From NCBI GenBank assembly GCA_049296795.1, contig JBAQTC010000009.1, forward strand, positions 1 through 64,000: DNA of 64,000 nt, written 5' to 3'. The position numbers and the translations under genes were made by a program. Source of the DNA: CAXNKH01 sp049296795. Its GTDB lineage: Bacteria > Pseudomonadota > Gammaproteobacteria > Burkholderiales > Burkholderiaceae_C. Below, one piece after another: positions 25,445-33,692 of the stretch. The notes under the pieces were generated by a model that worked only from the letters and a program-made list of their open reading frames with translations, made no database searches and had not been told where the DNA came from. How positions within the stretch are numbered: position 1 is the first letter of the stretch; each line of letters starts with the position of its first letter.

Positions 25445-25480
25445 AGGACTCGCGCCCAAATAAACACGGTACGCACCGGA

Positions 25481-26278
25481 CTACATCTTGAAATGCTCGC
25501 CAAGATAGACTCTCCGCACGTCAGCGTTGTCGACTATTTCAGCGGGTGTTCCTTGCGCCAGAACATGCCCATCACTGATGATGTAAGCATGGTCGCAAAT
25601 GCCCAGGGTTTCGCGCACATTGTGGTCAGTGATCAACACCCCAATACCGCGCGAACTCAAAAAACTGATGATGCGCTGGATTTCAATCACCGCGATCGGG
25701 TCAATCCCGGCAAAAGGCTCATCGAGCAAAATAAAACGCGGCTGAGTCGCCAAAGCACGGGCGATTTCAACCCGCCGCCGCTCACCGCCCGACAAGGCCA
25801 TGGCTCGAGAGTCACGCAAGTGATCAACCCGCAAATCCTGCAACAAAGCGTCTAAGCGCTTTTCAATCTCAGCACTTTGCAGCGGCTTTCCCTCAGCGTC
25901 ACGCTGCAACTCCAACACGGCGCGAACATTCTCCTGCACATTGAGGTTGCGGAAAATTGAAGCTTCTTGCGGCAAGTAACTCAAACCCAGGCGGGCGCGC
26001 CGGTGAATCGGCAGGTGCGCTACCGGGAGGCCATCTAGCGTGATACTGCCAGCACTGGCCCGAACCAGTCCCACGATCATGTAAAACGAAGTGGTTTTGC
26101 CAGCTCCATTGGGGCCCAACAAACCGACCACCTCGCCTTTACGCACCAGCAAGGAAACGTCCTTGACCACCTCACGGCTGCCATAAAACTTTTTCAGATG
26201 CCGCGCTTCGAGTCGAGATCCCTGCGCTTGCACCGTGTTCGCTGTTGGAGCTAGATCGACTGTGCTGCTTAACATCAC
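25481..26278 (-). CDS. lptB: LPS export ABC transporter ATP-binding protein
   Basis: ATPase of the LptB2FGC transporter that drives LPS from the inner membrane across the periplasm. The 265-residue product has Walker A GPNGAGKTTSFYM, Q-loop YLPQEASIF, signature LSGGERRRVEIARAL, Walker B FILLDEPFAGIDP and the switch His in LITDHNVRETL, all intact. The N-terminal ~25 residues before RLEARHLKKFYG are an extension relative to shorter homologues. The start overlaps the lptA stop by four bases. Confidence 0.97.
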   Translation of the reverse strand: MMLSSTVDLAPTANTVQAQGSRLEARHLKKFYGSREVVKDVSLLVRKGEVVGLLGPNGAGKTTSFYMIVGLVRASAGSITLDGLPVAHLPIHRRARLGLSYLPQEASIFRNLNVQENVRAVLELQRDAEGKPLQSAEIEKRLDALLQDLRVDHLRDSRAMALSGGERRRVEIARALATQPRFILLDEPFAGIDPIAVIEIQRIISFLSSRGIGVLITDHNVRETLGICDHAYIISDGHVLAQGTPAEIVDNADVRRVYLGEHFKM

Positions 26279-26919
26279 TTGGTCTTCTCACCCAAGGTCG
26301 TGCTGCTGCGCAGAGCAGGCGTTGCAACCGTGGGTTTGGCCGATGTCCCCTCATCCTCTACTGGGGTCTTGGGTGACAACATGACCCGCACCCGCCCTGT
26401 GCTCGAAGCGGTGCGGCTTTGACTGTTGCTCTGGCTCTGGGTCTGGGTCTGGCCTCCATCGATGGTGAAAACCTCGCTGTTGCTGTTGTAAACGATGAGG
26501 TTGCCCGTCATCTCGTCATTCAGACTGGCACCTCGGTAACGGCGCAATTGCGCTTGTTTGATGAACTTCACCGTATCAGCTTTGCCGTCGTACTCAATGG
26601 TCACGCCCTCGCCTTCCATGAACTCGTCGAGTCCTTCGCGTTTTTGCCGAAAAAATGCCAGCGTCCCGGGCAACGCCGTCACCAGGCCATGCTGATAGCC
26701 CTGGGCGTCTTCACGCAGGGTCAAGGTATCACCCCGGATGATGAGACTGCCTTTGGTCAATACCACTTTGCCGGAGAACACGCTGGTCTGCTTCAAGTCC
26801 TCGTGTCGCAAGGCGTCGGCTTCGACGTTCATGGGCTTGTTGCGATCGGCTTTTTCGGCCAAGCTCAGGCCGGCCAAGCTGATGCCAACCAACAGAAATA
26901 TTGTCTTGAAGAGCAACAT
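26275..26919 (-). CDS. lptA: LPS transport periplasmic protein LptA
   Basis: Periplasmic bridge protein that carries LPS between LptC and LptD. The 214-residue product has a signal peptide (LLFKTIFLLVGISLAGLSLAEKA) and an OstA-like beta-jellyroll region (PMNVEADALRHEDLKQTSVFSGKVVLTKGSLIIRGDTL). A Ser/Gln-rich low-complexity stretch and a Pro/Thr tail end the protein, typical of betaproteobacterial LptA. Four-base overlap with lptB downstream; dsbA lies 15 bases upstream on the same strand. Confidence 0.94.
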   Translation of the reverse strand: MLLFKTIFLLVGISLAGLSLAEKADRNKPMNVEADALRHEDLKQTSVFSGKVVLTKGSLIIRGDTLTLREDAQGYQHGLVTALPGTLAFFRQKREGLDEFMEGEGVTIEYDGKADTVKFIKQAQLRRYRGASLNDEMTGNLIVYNSNSEVFTIDGGQTQTQSQSNSQSRTASSTGRVRVMLSPKTPVEDEGTSAKPTVATPALRSSTTLGEKTK

Positions 26920-26934
26920 GCGTCTTGTTAAAAA

Positions 26935-27582
26935 TCAGCGCTTCTGACGAATTTCTGCGATCAAGAAATCTGTCACTTGCAAAGCGCGTTGCATGTTCTT
27001 GGCCAGCGAACCGTCGGTGTAAAAACGTCCGCCAATTCCCAGCGCGGGAACGCCCTCGACTTTGTAGGCGTTTTGCAGCTGGGTGGCACGACTGGCTTTG
27101 CTGGCCACGCTGAACGAGTTGTACTGTTCGCTGAACTTGGCCAGATCGACGCCCTGCTTGCCCACCCATTCGATGATGGTTTCAGCTCGATTGAGGCTTA
27201 AGCGCTCGACATGTATGGCGTAGAACACTTTGGACTGCAACTTATCCACCAGCTCCATCGCTTCAAGCGCGTAATACAAGCGCTGCTGAGGAACAAAATC
27301 ATCGCGGAATGCCACCGGAACCCGGCGGAAATGAACGTCTTTGGGCAGGCGTTTGGCCCAGGCATCCAGTGTGGGCTCAAAAGCATTGCAGTGCGAACAG
27401 CTGTACCAAAAGAATTCGACCACCTCGATCCGACCCGCTGTCGCCTCTACCGGCGCAGACTTGTCCAACGCCAGGTAATCCGTCCCTGGCTCTGGTTTTT
27501 TACCTTGCGCTTGCGCTGAAGTGCTGAACCATGGGCTAGCTGCCAGGGCAACGCCCGCTACCGAAAAATCTCGTCTTTTCAT
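26935..27582 (-). CDS. dsbA: Thiol:disulfide interchange protein DsbA
   Basis: Periplasmic dithiol oxidase that introduces disulfides into exported proteins and is itself re-oxidised by DsbB. The 215-residue product has an N-terminal signal sequence (RRDFSVAGVALAASPWFSTSAQAQ, with an RR pair), the thioredoxin-fold active site FWYSCSHCNAFEP with Cys62 and Cys65, and the cis-Pro segment KVEGVPALGIGG. The dipeptide between the cysteines is Ser-His instead of the usual Pro-His, which may shift redox potential. It follows the SPOR gene (55-base gap) and precedes lptA. Confidence 0.95.
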   Translation of the reverse strand: MKRRDFSVAGVALAASPWFSTSAQAQGKKPEPGTDYLALDKSAPVEATAGRIEVVEFFWYSCSHCNAFEPTLDAWAKRLPKDVHFRRVPVAFRDDFVPQQRLYYALEAMELVDKLQSKVFYAIHVERLSLNRAETIIEWVGKQGVDLAKFSEQYNSFSVASKASRATQLQNAYKVEGVPALGIGGRFYTDGSLAKNMQRALQVTDFLIAEIRQKR

Positions 27583-27637
27583 TCTGAATTAGCTTTCATC
27601 ATGTGGGGGTAGCATGGGAAATCTCTCCCCCAGGGTT

Positions 27638-28237
27638 TCACTTTTGCACCCGTACCAAAGCGGTATCCAGGCCCGTGGCTTCCAGCTTGTCTTTGGCCTT
27701 CTCGGCGGCTTCCTTTTTGTCGAACGGGCCGACCCGAACCCGAAACACGGCGCGTCCGGACTGCTCGCGTTCGCTGACTTTAGCCTCAACCCCGGCCAAA
27801 GACAGTTTGGCGCGTTGACTTTCAGCGTCTTCCGCAGTGCGAAATGCACCGACTTGGACAAAATAGTTGAACGGCTCGGCCACGGCGCTGCGATCCCGCG
27901 CCAAATCACCCAGGGGATCGGCCGATACAGCGGGTTTGACCTCCAGCTTGGCTTCCGGCTTGATTGCCGGCAACGTGCCTTCTTCTGGCTTGACTTCTGG
28001 CTTGACTGCGGGCTCAGCCGGCTTGACCGGATTTTTCCCGTAGATCAGCGCATTGACGTCCCAGTCTTTGTTCTTTTGGCTCTCAGCGGCATCTTGGTCG
28101 GCACTGCGACTTTGCCCCTTGTTGAGAAAGGGGATCGGCACTTTGGTGATATAGACCGCTACGGCCAAGGCCACAGCCAGACCGACCAAGAGCCCAACTA
28201 CAAAACCGATGAAAGTTCCGCCCCGCTGCTGTTTCAT
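27638..28237 (-). CDS. SPOR-domain membrane protein
   Basis: A 199-residue bitopic inner-membrane protein. It has a short cytoplasmic start (MKQQRGGTF), one membrane helix (FVVGLLVGLAVALAVAVYI), a Lys/Glu/Pro-rich periplasmic linker, and a C-terminal SPOR domain (YFVQVGAFRTAEDAESQRAKL...VFRVRVGPFDKKEAAEKA) that binds denuded septal peptidoglycan. Such proteins (FtsN/DedD-like) act at division; which one this is cannot be decided. The start at 28237 is supported by AAAAGG upstream; a longer frame to 28318 overlaps argS and is rejected. It follows argS closely, the common argS-SPOR-dsbA order. Confidence 0.92.
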   Translation of the reverse strand: MKQQRGGTFIGFVVGLLVGLAVALAVAVYITKVPIPFLNKGQSRSADQDAAESQKNKDWDVNALIYGKNPVKPAEPAVKPEVKPEEGTLPAIKPEAKLEVKPAVSADPLGDLARDRSAVAEPFNYFVQVGAFRTAEDAESQRAKLSLAGVEAKVSEREQSGRAVFRVRVGPFDKKEAAEKAKDKLEATGLDTALVRVQK

Positions 28238-28274
28238 GCTCTGCCTTTTAATCCTATTGCCTGAAGCTTGTTGC

Positions 28275-29972
28275 TCACATTTTTTGCGGGGCGCCCACGC
28301 CCAGCACAGCCAAGCCATTGTGCAACACCTGCGCCACGGCTGCGATCAGCGCCAGCCTTGCCTGTTTGACGACAGGGTCATCGACCAGAATCCTTTCCGC
28401 ATCGTAATAGCTGTGGTAGCTGGCGGCGAGCTCACGCAAGTAAAAAGTGACGTCGTGCGGGGCGAAGTCCTGCGCAGCAGCACTCAGCATGTCGGGGTAC
28501 TTGGCCAGCAGCAGCATCAAAGCCTGTGCTTGCGGACTTTGTAGTGGCGTGAGGTCCACCTGGTTCAAGCTGGCCATTTCGCCTGCGTCCTTCTCTTGCC
28601 AACTGAGGAGCACCGAACAAATACGGGCATGGGCGTACTGCACGTAATAAACCGGGTTGTCATTGTTCTTGGCCACCGCCAAATCAACGTCAAAGGTGTA
28701 CTCGGTATCGGGCTTGCGGCTCAGCAGGAAGAACCGCACCGCGTCCTTGCTCGTCCATGTTATCAAATCCCGCAGCGTCACATAGCTGCCGGCGCGTTTG
28801 GAGATTTTCACCTCCTCGCCGCCCTTGACCACCCGCACCATGGTGTGCAGCACATAGTCGGGAAAGCCTTGCGGAATACCCACGCCAGCGGCCTGCAGAC
28901 CGGCACGCACTCGGGCGATGGTCCCGTGGTGGTCGGTACCCTGGATGTTCACCACTTTCTCAAAGCCACGCTCCCATTTGCTGATGTGATAAGCCACATC
29001 GGGGACGAAATAGGTGTAACTGCCATCACCCTTGCGCATGACCCTGTCCTTGTCATCCCCGTATTGCGTGGACTTGAGCCAAAGCGCGCCATCCTGCTCA
29101 TACGTCTTGCCGGCATCGCGCAGTTTTTGCACAGTGGCGTCCACCCTGCCACTGGTGTAGAGGCTGGATTCGAGGTAGTAATTGTCAAACTCGACGGCAA
29201 ATGCCTTCAGGTCCAAGTCTTGTTCATGCCGCAAGTAGGCCACGGCGAACAGGCGAATATCGTCCAGCGCTTCAATCTGACCCGAGGCGGTGAATTCGCG
29301 GTCGTCGGATTTAACCGTTTTCTTGGCCAAGAAATCGGCAGCAATGTCGGCTATATAGTCGCCGTTATAGGCTGCCGCGTTCTCGCCACTGGGCCATTGC
29401 GAATCGCCCGGTTTGAAGCCCCGAGCGCGCAACTGGGTGCTGCTGGCCAGCGTGCCGATCTGAACCCCGGCATCGTTGTAATAGAACTCCCGATAGACCT
29501 CCCAACCCTGGGTCTGGTACAGGTTGCAAATGGCGTCCCCTAGCGCTGCTTGGCGGCCGTGGCCCACATGCAAGGGGCCGGTCGGGTTGGCCGACACAAA
29601 CTCGACCATCATGCGCTGCCCCAAAGCAGCGCGGTGGCCAAAGCGCCGGCCCTGGTCCAGCACTTCCCTGATGATTTGTTGCTTGGCTTCGGGCTTGAGG
29701 CGAATGTTGATAAAGCCCGGTCCGGCAATATCGATGGCCTCAACCCAGCGTTCAAACGGCGCTTGTTGCAACAAGGCCGAACGCAGATTTTCTGCCACTT
29801 GCCGCGGCGGCAATTTCAGGGGTTTGGCCAATTGCATCGCCACCGTGGTGGCCAAATCACCATGGGCTGCGACCTTGGGTGATTCAAAAACGGCCTTGGC
29901 CCCAGCCCCGCTGAGCAGGTTTTCCAGCACGACGCTTAGCGCTTGCAGCAATTCTATTTTTACGGTCAACAT
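28275..29972 (-). CDS. argS: Arginyl-tRNA synthetase
   Basis: Class I synthetase charging tRNA-Arg. The 565-residue product has the N-terminal Add-1 domain, the HIGH-type motif in SANPTGPLHVGHGRQAALGD, a KMSKS-equivalent KISKRAG, and the C-terminal DALR anticodon-binding domain (YVQYAHARICSVL...FYLRELAASYHSYYD). Full family length. First gene of the argS-SPOR-dsbA-lptA-lptB-rpoN run; divergent from the GT2 gene with 42 bases between the starts. Confidence 0.98.
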   Translation of the reverse strand: MLTVKIELLQALSVVLENLLSGAGAKAVFESPKVAAHGDLATTVAMQLAKPLKLPPRQVAENLRSALLQQAPFERWVEAIDIAGPGFINIRLKPEAKQQIIREVLDQGRRFGHRAALGQRMMVEFVSANPTGPLHVGHGRQAALGDAICNLYQTQGWEVYREFYYNDAGVQIGTLASSTQLRARGFKPGDSQWPSGENAAAYNGDYIADIAADFLAKKTVKSDDREFTASGQIEALDDIRLFAVAYLRHEQDLDLKAFAVEFDNYYLESSLYTSGRVDATVQKLRDAGKTYEQDGALWLKSTQYGDDKDRVMRKGDGSYTYFVPDVAYHISKWERGFEKVVNIQGTDHHGTIARVRAGLQAAGVGIPQGFPDYVLHTMVRVVKGGEEVKISKRAGSYVTLRDLITWTSKDAVRFFLLSRKPDTEYTFDVDLAVAKNNDNPVYYVQYAHARICSVLLSWQEKDAGEMASLNQVDLTPLQSPQAQALMLLLAKYPDMLSAAAQDFAPHDVTFYLRELAASYHSYYDAERILVDDPVVKQARLALIAAVAQVLHNGLAVLGVGAPQKM

Positions 29973-30014
29973 GGGCTGATTTTACGAGGCCTTATTTTTT
30001 GGCATGATGCGTGC

Positions 30015-31019
30015 ATGTTGAGTCGCTCTGAACCCACCCCATCCATTTCCTGCGTGATGCCCGCTTTCAACGAAGCGCGCAACCTGATTTGGGTGATCCC
30101 TGAGGTGCTGGCCGCCTTGGTGGCACTCAGTCCTAAGATTGAATTGATTGTGGTCAATGATGGCAGCAGCGACGATACGGCCCAAGTCATGGGCCGTCTG
30201 TGTCAGCGCCACCCCGAGTTGGTTTTCCTGCAACTTTCGCGCAATTTTGGCAAGGAAGCCGCGCTGACCGCCGGACTCGATGCAGCCCAGGGTGAAGTGG
30301 TGGTTCTGATGGATGCCGACGGTCAACACCCCAGCAGTTTTTTGTCGTCGATGTTGCAAAAATGGCGCGAAGGGGCAGACGTGGTTTACGCGGTACGCAA
30401 CACCCGGGATGATCAAACCCGGCTGCAGGCCCGACTGACCGGCCTGTTCTACACCCTGGTGAACTGGGGCAACCGGGTCAAAATCCCACCCCACGCGGGC
30501 GACTTCCGCCTGATGGACCGGTTGGTGGTGCAAGCACTCCAATCCATGCCCGAGCGCAACCGATTTATGAAGGGTCTGTATGCCTGGGTCGGTTTTACCA
30601 GCACCGCGATCGGCTATGAACCGCTGCCGCGCGCTGAGGGAGTCAGTCGTTTCGGATTGCGTGGCTCCTTGTCGCTGGCGCTAACGGGCATCGTTGCCTT
30701 CTCCACGGCCCCGCTGCGCGCCTTGGCCTGGCTTGGTTTGGTCATGTCAGCCCTGGCCATGGTTTATGGCGTGGTGGTCGTTTTGGAGTATTTTTTCTTT
30801 GGCATGGCTGTGCCAGGCTACGCCACGATTGTGGTGGGCATGATGCTTCTCAGCGGTATCCAGTTGTTCGCCATCGGCGTTTTGGCCGAATATGTGGGGC
30901 GGATTTACCAGGAAGTGAAACAACGCCCGGCCTACTTGGTGCGTCAGCGCCAAGGCCAAGGACTGATCGTCACGCCTACGGTTGACAGCCCCAGACCCCA
31001 GTCGGTTGATCTGCCGTGA
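30015..31019 (+). CDS. Family 2 glycosyltransferase (GtrB/ArnC-like, polyprenyl-phosphate type)
   Basis: A 334-residue membrane-anchored GT-A enzyme. The catalytic domain has VMPAFNEARNL, VVNDGSSDDT and the DxD-type LMDADGQHP. Two membrane helices near the C-terminus (APLRALAWLGLVMSALAMVYG; IVVGMMLLSGIQLFAIGVLAEYVGRIY) match GtrB/ArnC/DPM1-type enzymes that put a sugar onto undecaprenyl phosphate. An upstream in-frame ATG at 29943 lies inside argS on the other strand and is rejected. GtrA overlaps its stop by four bases, and an ArnT-like transferase is convergent next door, forming a lipid-linked sugar set: GT2 loads, GtrA flips, ArnT-like delivers (inference). Confidence 0.92.
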   Translation: MLSRSEPTPSISCVMPAFNEARNLIWVIPEVLAALVALSPKIELIVVNDGSSDDTAQVMGRLCQRHPELVFLQLSRNFGKEAALTAGLDAAQGEVVVLMDADGQHPSSFLSSMLQKWREGADVVYAVRNTRDDQTRLQARLTGLFYTLVNWGNRVKIPPHAGDFRLMDRLVVQALQSMPERNRFMKGLYAWVGFTSTAIGYEPLPRAEGVSRFGLRGSLSLALTGIVAFSTAPLRALAWLGLVMSALAMVYGVVVVLEYFFFGMAVPGYATIVVGMMLLSGIQLFAIGVLAEYVGRIYQEVKQRPAYLVRQRQGQGLIVTPTVDSPRPQSVDLP

Positions 31020-31384
31020 CTACGGCCTTGCCCTGGTTTTTGCTGGTGGGCGTGGCCGCCGCGTTGACCCATATGGGGGTATTCATCGTCACCGAGTCCG
31101 CGATTTGGCCTGAACTGGCCAATGCGCTGGGCTTTGCCGTGGCATTCTGTGTCAGCTTTGCCGGTCACAGGTTGTTGAGCTTTCGCGACACCAGCACCAG
31201 CCTGCTGCAAAGCCTGGGGCGTTTTGCTGCCACCGCTGTGGTCGGATTCATCAGCAACGAATTGGTATTCATTGTGCTGTTGCGTCTCTGGGGCTGGCCT
31301 TCCATCTTGGCCTTGCTGCTAGCGTTGATTCTTGCAGCCGGGCAAACCTTTGTGCTCAGTCGTTACTGGGCTTTCCGCCGCTAA
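31016..31384 (+). CDS. GtrA family membrane protein (putative lipid-linked sugar flippase)
   Basis: A 122-residue protein with four predicted membrane helices and the GtrA features (LVGVAAALTHMGVF; FAVAFCVSFAGHRLLSFR; RYWAFRR at the C-terminus). The start is a GTG overlapping the GT2 stop (GTGA), so it is translationally coupled. GtrA proteins are proposed to flip polyprenyl-linked glucose or related sugars. Its 3' end overlaps the 3' end of the convergent ArnT-like gene by 66 bases, an unusual arrangement for two membrane-protein genes. Confidence 0.9.
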   Translation: MTTALPWFLLVGVAAALTHMGVFIVTESAIWPELANALGFAVAFCVSFAGHRLLSFRDTSTSLLQSLGRFAATAVVGFISNELVFIVLLRLWGWPSILALLLALILAAGQTFVLSRYWAFRR

Positions 31385-32893
31385 AGGCAAACCAGACCGA
31401 AACAGCGTCCAGCCCGCGCCTTGGTAAAAAAGAGTCCAGGCTGATCCCGTGGCAACCCGCTCTTCAGCCTTAGGCGTCAACAACCAGTTTCCCGTCTGGA
31501 TGGCGGCCTGGGCCAGTGCGTCGGGCATTTTCAAGACTTGGCCCGCCACCGTATCGAAATTTGCGGCCTCGAACATTTCGCGTTGCCAACCGTCGCCGGC
31601 TTTTTGCCGCGCTTGATCCCAGTCTTGAATCACGATCAAGGGCTTGGCCAGTTGCAGATAAAACGGCAGGTCGTAAGGGTAGCGCCCAGCCACATACAAG
31701 TTGTCTGTGGCTTGCGCTGCACAGGCCAGCACAGCGGCCACATCTTGACTGCGCTTGTCTCGGGTGAGTTGGGCCACCGAGAAATTGAAAGTCACGGCCA
31801 GACCCAGGGTCAGCAGACACAGGCCAGTAAAAATTTTGCCCGCCGCAGCTCGCTGCCCCATGCTGTGGTGCCAGCCTAGCGCCGACAACAGGGTCAGCGG
31901 CGGAACCGCGGGCAAGATGTAACCCAGCAGCTTAGAGTTGGGAATGGAGAAAAAAACCAAAATGACGCCCAGCCAAATCCAACACAGGCTGTGCCACTCT
32001 TTGGCCATCAAGGGCTGCTCCCCCAATGCTTGCGACTTAGGACCTCCTAGCGCGCGCAGTGCAAAAAACACCCAGGGGAACAGCATCAGCGCCAGCGCCA
32101 ACAGATAAAACCACCAAGGCCGCGCGTTGTTGAAGGTGGTGGCGGTGTAGCGCTGCAACTGGTGGTTACCAAAAAGATAGCCTAGCGCATCGGGATGTTG
32201 TTGCTGCACCAGCACAAACCAGGGCAGGGCAATCAAGCCAAACAGCAGCAGTCCGCTGAGCCAAGGCAGATACAGCATTTTTTTCAGTTGCCGGTTCCAC
32301 AGCAGCCATAGCAGCAGCACCAGGCCCGGCAACGCAAGGCCAATCAAACCCTTGCTGAGAACGCCTAATGCGCAAGCCACAAAACCGAGCCGGGCCATGG
32401 CTGGCTGAGGTTTGGCGCCCGCCTGAAATGAAAAAGCAAAACACCAGATGGCCACAGCGATCCAGCTGGCGACCAGCATGTCATGGTTGAGGTACTGGCC
32501 CCCCATCAAAAAGCTCAGGCTGGTGCCAAGCATGAGGCAAGCGCGCCGGGCCAAATACTCGTCGCCAATGCGGCGTGCCGCCCAGTACAGGCTCAGCAAC
32601 ATCAGACCCGCATGCAAAGCGGGAACCAGGCGCAAAGCCAGTTCGTTGACACCGAAACTGGCCAAAGCGAGTGCTTCAAACCAATAGAGATAGGGTGGCT
32701 TGTGGAAAAACGGCAACCCATTGAGGCGCGGCGTCAGCCAGTCACCACTTTGCAGCATCCAGCGGCCAATTTCGCCATAACGCCCCTCGTCGGGAACGGC
32801 CAAGGGGCGCGTGCCTGCCAATACCAGCAACAAGGCCCATAACAGGGCCAGCATTAGCCAGGATTTTTGTCGTTCAGTCAGTTGCGTGTTCAC
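31319..32893 (-). CDS. ArnT-like (GT83/PMT-type) lipid-linked glycosyltransferase
   Basis: A polytopic GT-C glycosyltransferase of about 524 residues with around a dozen hydrophobic helices. The first periplasmic loop has the expected acidic site TRPLAVPDEGRYGEIGRWM, followed by FFHKPPYLYW, as in ArnT. Family members move an aminoarabinose or other sugar from undecaprenyl phosphate to lipid A or proteins. The frame is open to 33013, but that start lies deep in the hpnK-like gene; homologues begin near NTQLTERQKSWLMLAL, so a GTG at 32893 (20-base overlap with the upstream stop) is preferred. The C-terminal soluble domain is relatively short. Confidence 0.9.
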   Translation of the reverse strand: MNTQLTERQKSWLMLALLWALLLVLAGTRPLAVPDEGRYGEIGRWMLQSGDWLTPRLNGLPFFHKPPYLYWFEALALASFGVNELALRLVPALHAGLMLLSLYWAARRIGDEYLARRACLMLGTSLSFLMGGQYLNHDMLVASWIAVAIWCFAFSFQAGAKPQPAMARLGFVACALGVLSKGLIGLALPGLVLLLWLLWNRQLKKMLYLPWLSGLLLFGLIALPWFVLVQQQHPDALGYLFGNHQLQRYTATTFNNARPWWFYLLALALMLFPWVFFALRALGGPKSQALGEQPLMAKEWHSLCWIWLGVILVFFSIPNSKLLGYILPAVPPLTLLSALGWHHSMGQRAAAGKIFTGLCLLTLGLAVTFNFSVAQLTRDKRSQDVAAVLACAAQATDNLYVAGRYPYDLPFYLQLAKPLIVIQDWDQARQKAGDGWQREMFEAANFDTVAGQVLKMPDALAQAAIQTGNWLLTPKAEERVATGSAWTLFYQGAGWTLFRSGLPLAAESPVTTEHKGLPGCKNQR

Positions 32894-33692
32894 GGCTTGA
32901 ATTGTAGGAGCCGCCCCGCACCAACTCGACGCCGGCCTGCGCCAGTGCCAACGGAAAATCGGCCCCGCCCAGGTAATTGAACTCCCAAACCCGTGCCCTG
33001 CCAATGGTGTCAAAGGCGTTGGCTTGCTGCGCCGGATGGCACATGATGATGGTGCCCGCTGGCGACTCGCTCAGCCACTGCGTCATGCGCTGCGCATACA
33101 GCGCGCCATCGCCAGAAAAATCATAAACACCGGACAACAACGGGCTGGCTTGAATCCCGCAAGCCCGTGCCAATTGCCCCAAGGCCTCGGCACCCATGGC
33201 CGAAATGATTCGACTTTTGAAATCGGTTTGCAATGTTTTCGAGCGCCGCAGATAAGGCCGCCGGCCTGGATAGCGCTGAGACAAAGCTTCAACCAGCGCT
33301 TCCCGGATGCCGGCGAACTGTTGCACGTGTTGATGACCATCCACGTGATCGGGAGCCGCTTGCCAATGCGCCTCGAAACGATCGAGTTGATCATCAATCA
33401 CTTGCCTGGCTGCACGCTTGTCAAAACCGCCCACGGCCGCTTTGAGCATGGCGCCAGCCAAGGAGCAGCCATGACCCTCCTGCTTGGCGAATTCACTGGT
33501 CCAGTCCAGGTGCAAACCGACATCGATCGATCCGCGCAGCGGCTTCAAGCCTGCAGCATCCTGCGCCCAGCGCGGCGACAGCACCATGGCGCTGGTGGCG
33601 CTGATCCGGCCGCGCTCGGCCAGCTGGAGAATGGCGCTCGAAGCCGCTTCATGGACCGCAAAATCATCGGCACACAGAATCAATTTTTTCAT
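32874..33692 (-). CDS. hpnK: ChbG/HpnK (YdjC-like) carbohydrate deacetylase
   Basis: A 272-residue YdjC-fold deacetylase. Metal/catalytic residues are visible: LILCADDFAVHEA with the Asp-Asp pair at 8-9, the His in DVGLHLDWT (about 62), HVDGHQHVQQ (about 116-125) and a terminal IIMCHPAQQ. It is closest to HpnK-type proteins found with hopanoid or lipid-linked sugar genes. No hopanoid cyclase gene is present in the window, so the symbol reflects family, not pathway. The GT2-GtrA-ArnT context suggests it deacetylates a lipid-linked amino sugar before or after transfer (inference). CaiB/BaiF transferase ends three bases upstream, overlapping by four. Confidence 0.85.
   Translation of the reverse strand: MKKLILCADDFAVHEAASSAILQLAERGRISATSAMVLSPRWAQDAAGLKPLRGSIDVGLHLDWTSEFAKQEGHGCSLAGAMLKAAVGGFDKRAARQVIDDQLDRFEAHWQAAPDHVDGHQHVQQFAGIREALVEALSQRYPGRRPYLRRSKTLQTDFKSRIISAMGAEALGQLARACGIQASPLLSGVYDFSGDGALYAQRMTQWLSESPAGTIIMCHPAQQANAFDTIGRARVWEFNYLGGADFPLALAQAGVELVRGGSYNSSREHATD

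Noticed and set aside
28596..29543. 315-codon plus-strand frame opposite argS
   Set aside because: argS has full-length synthetase motifs on the minus strand; the plus frame has no domain.
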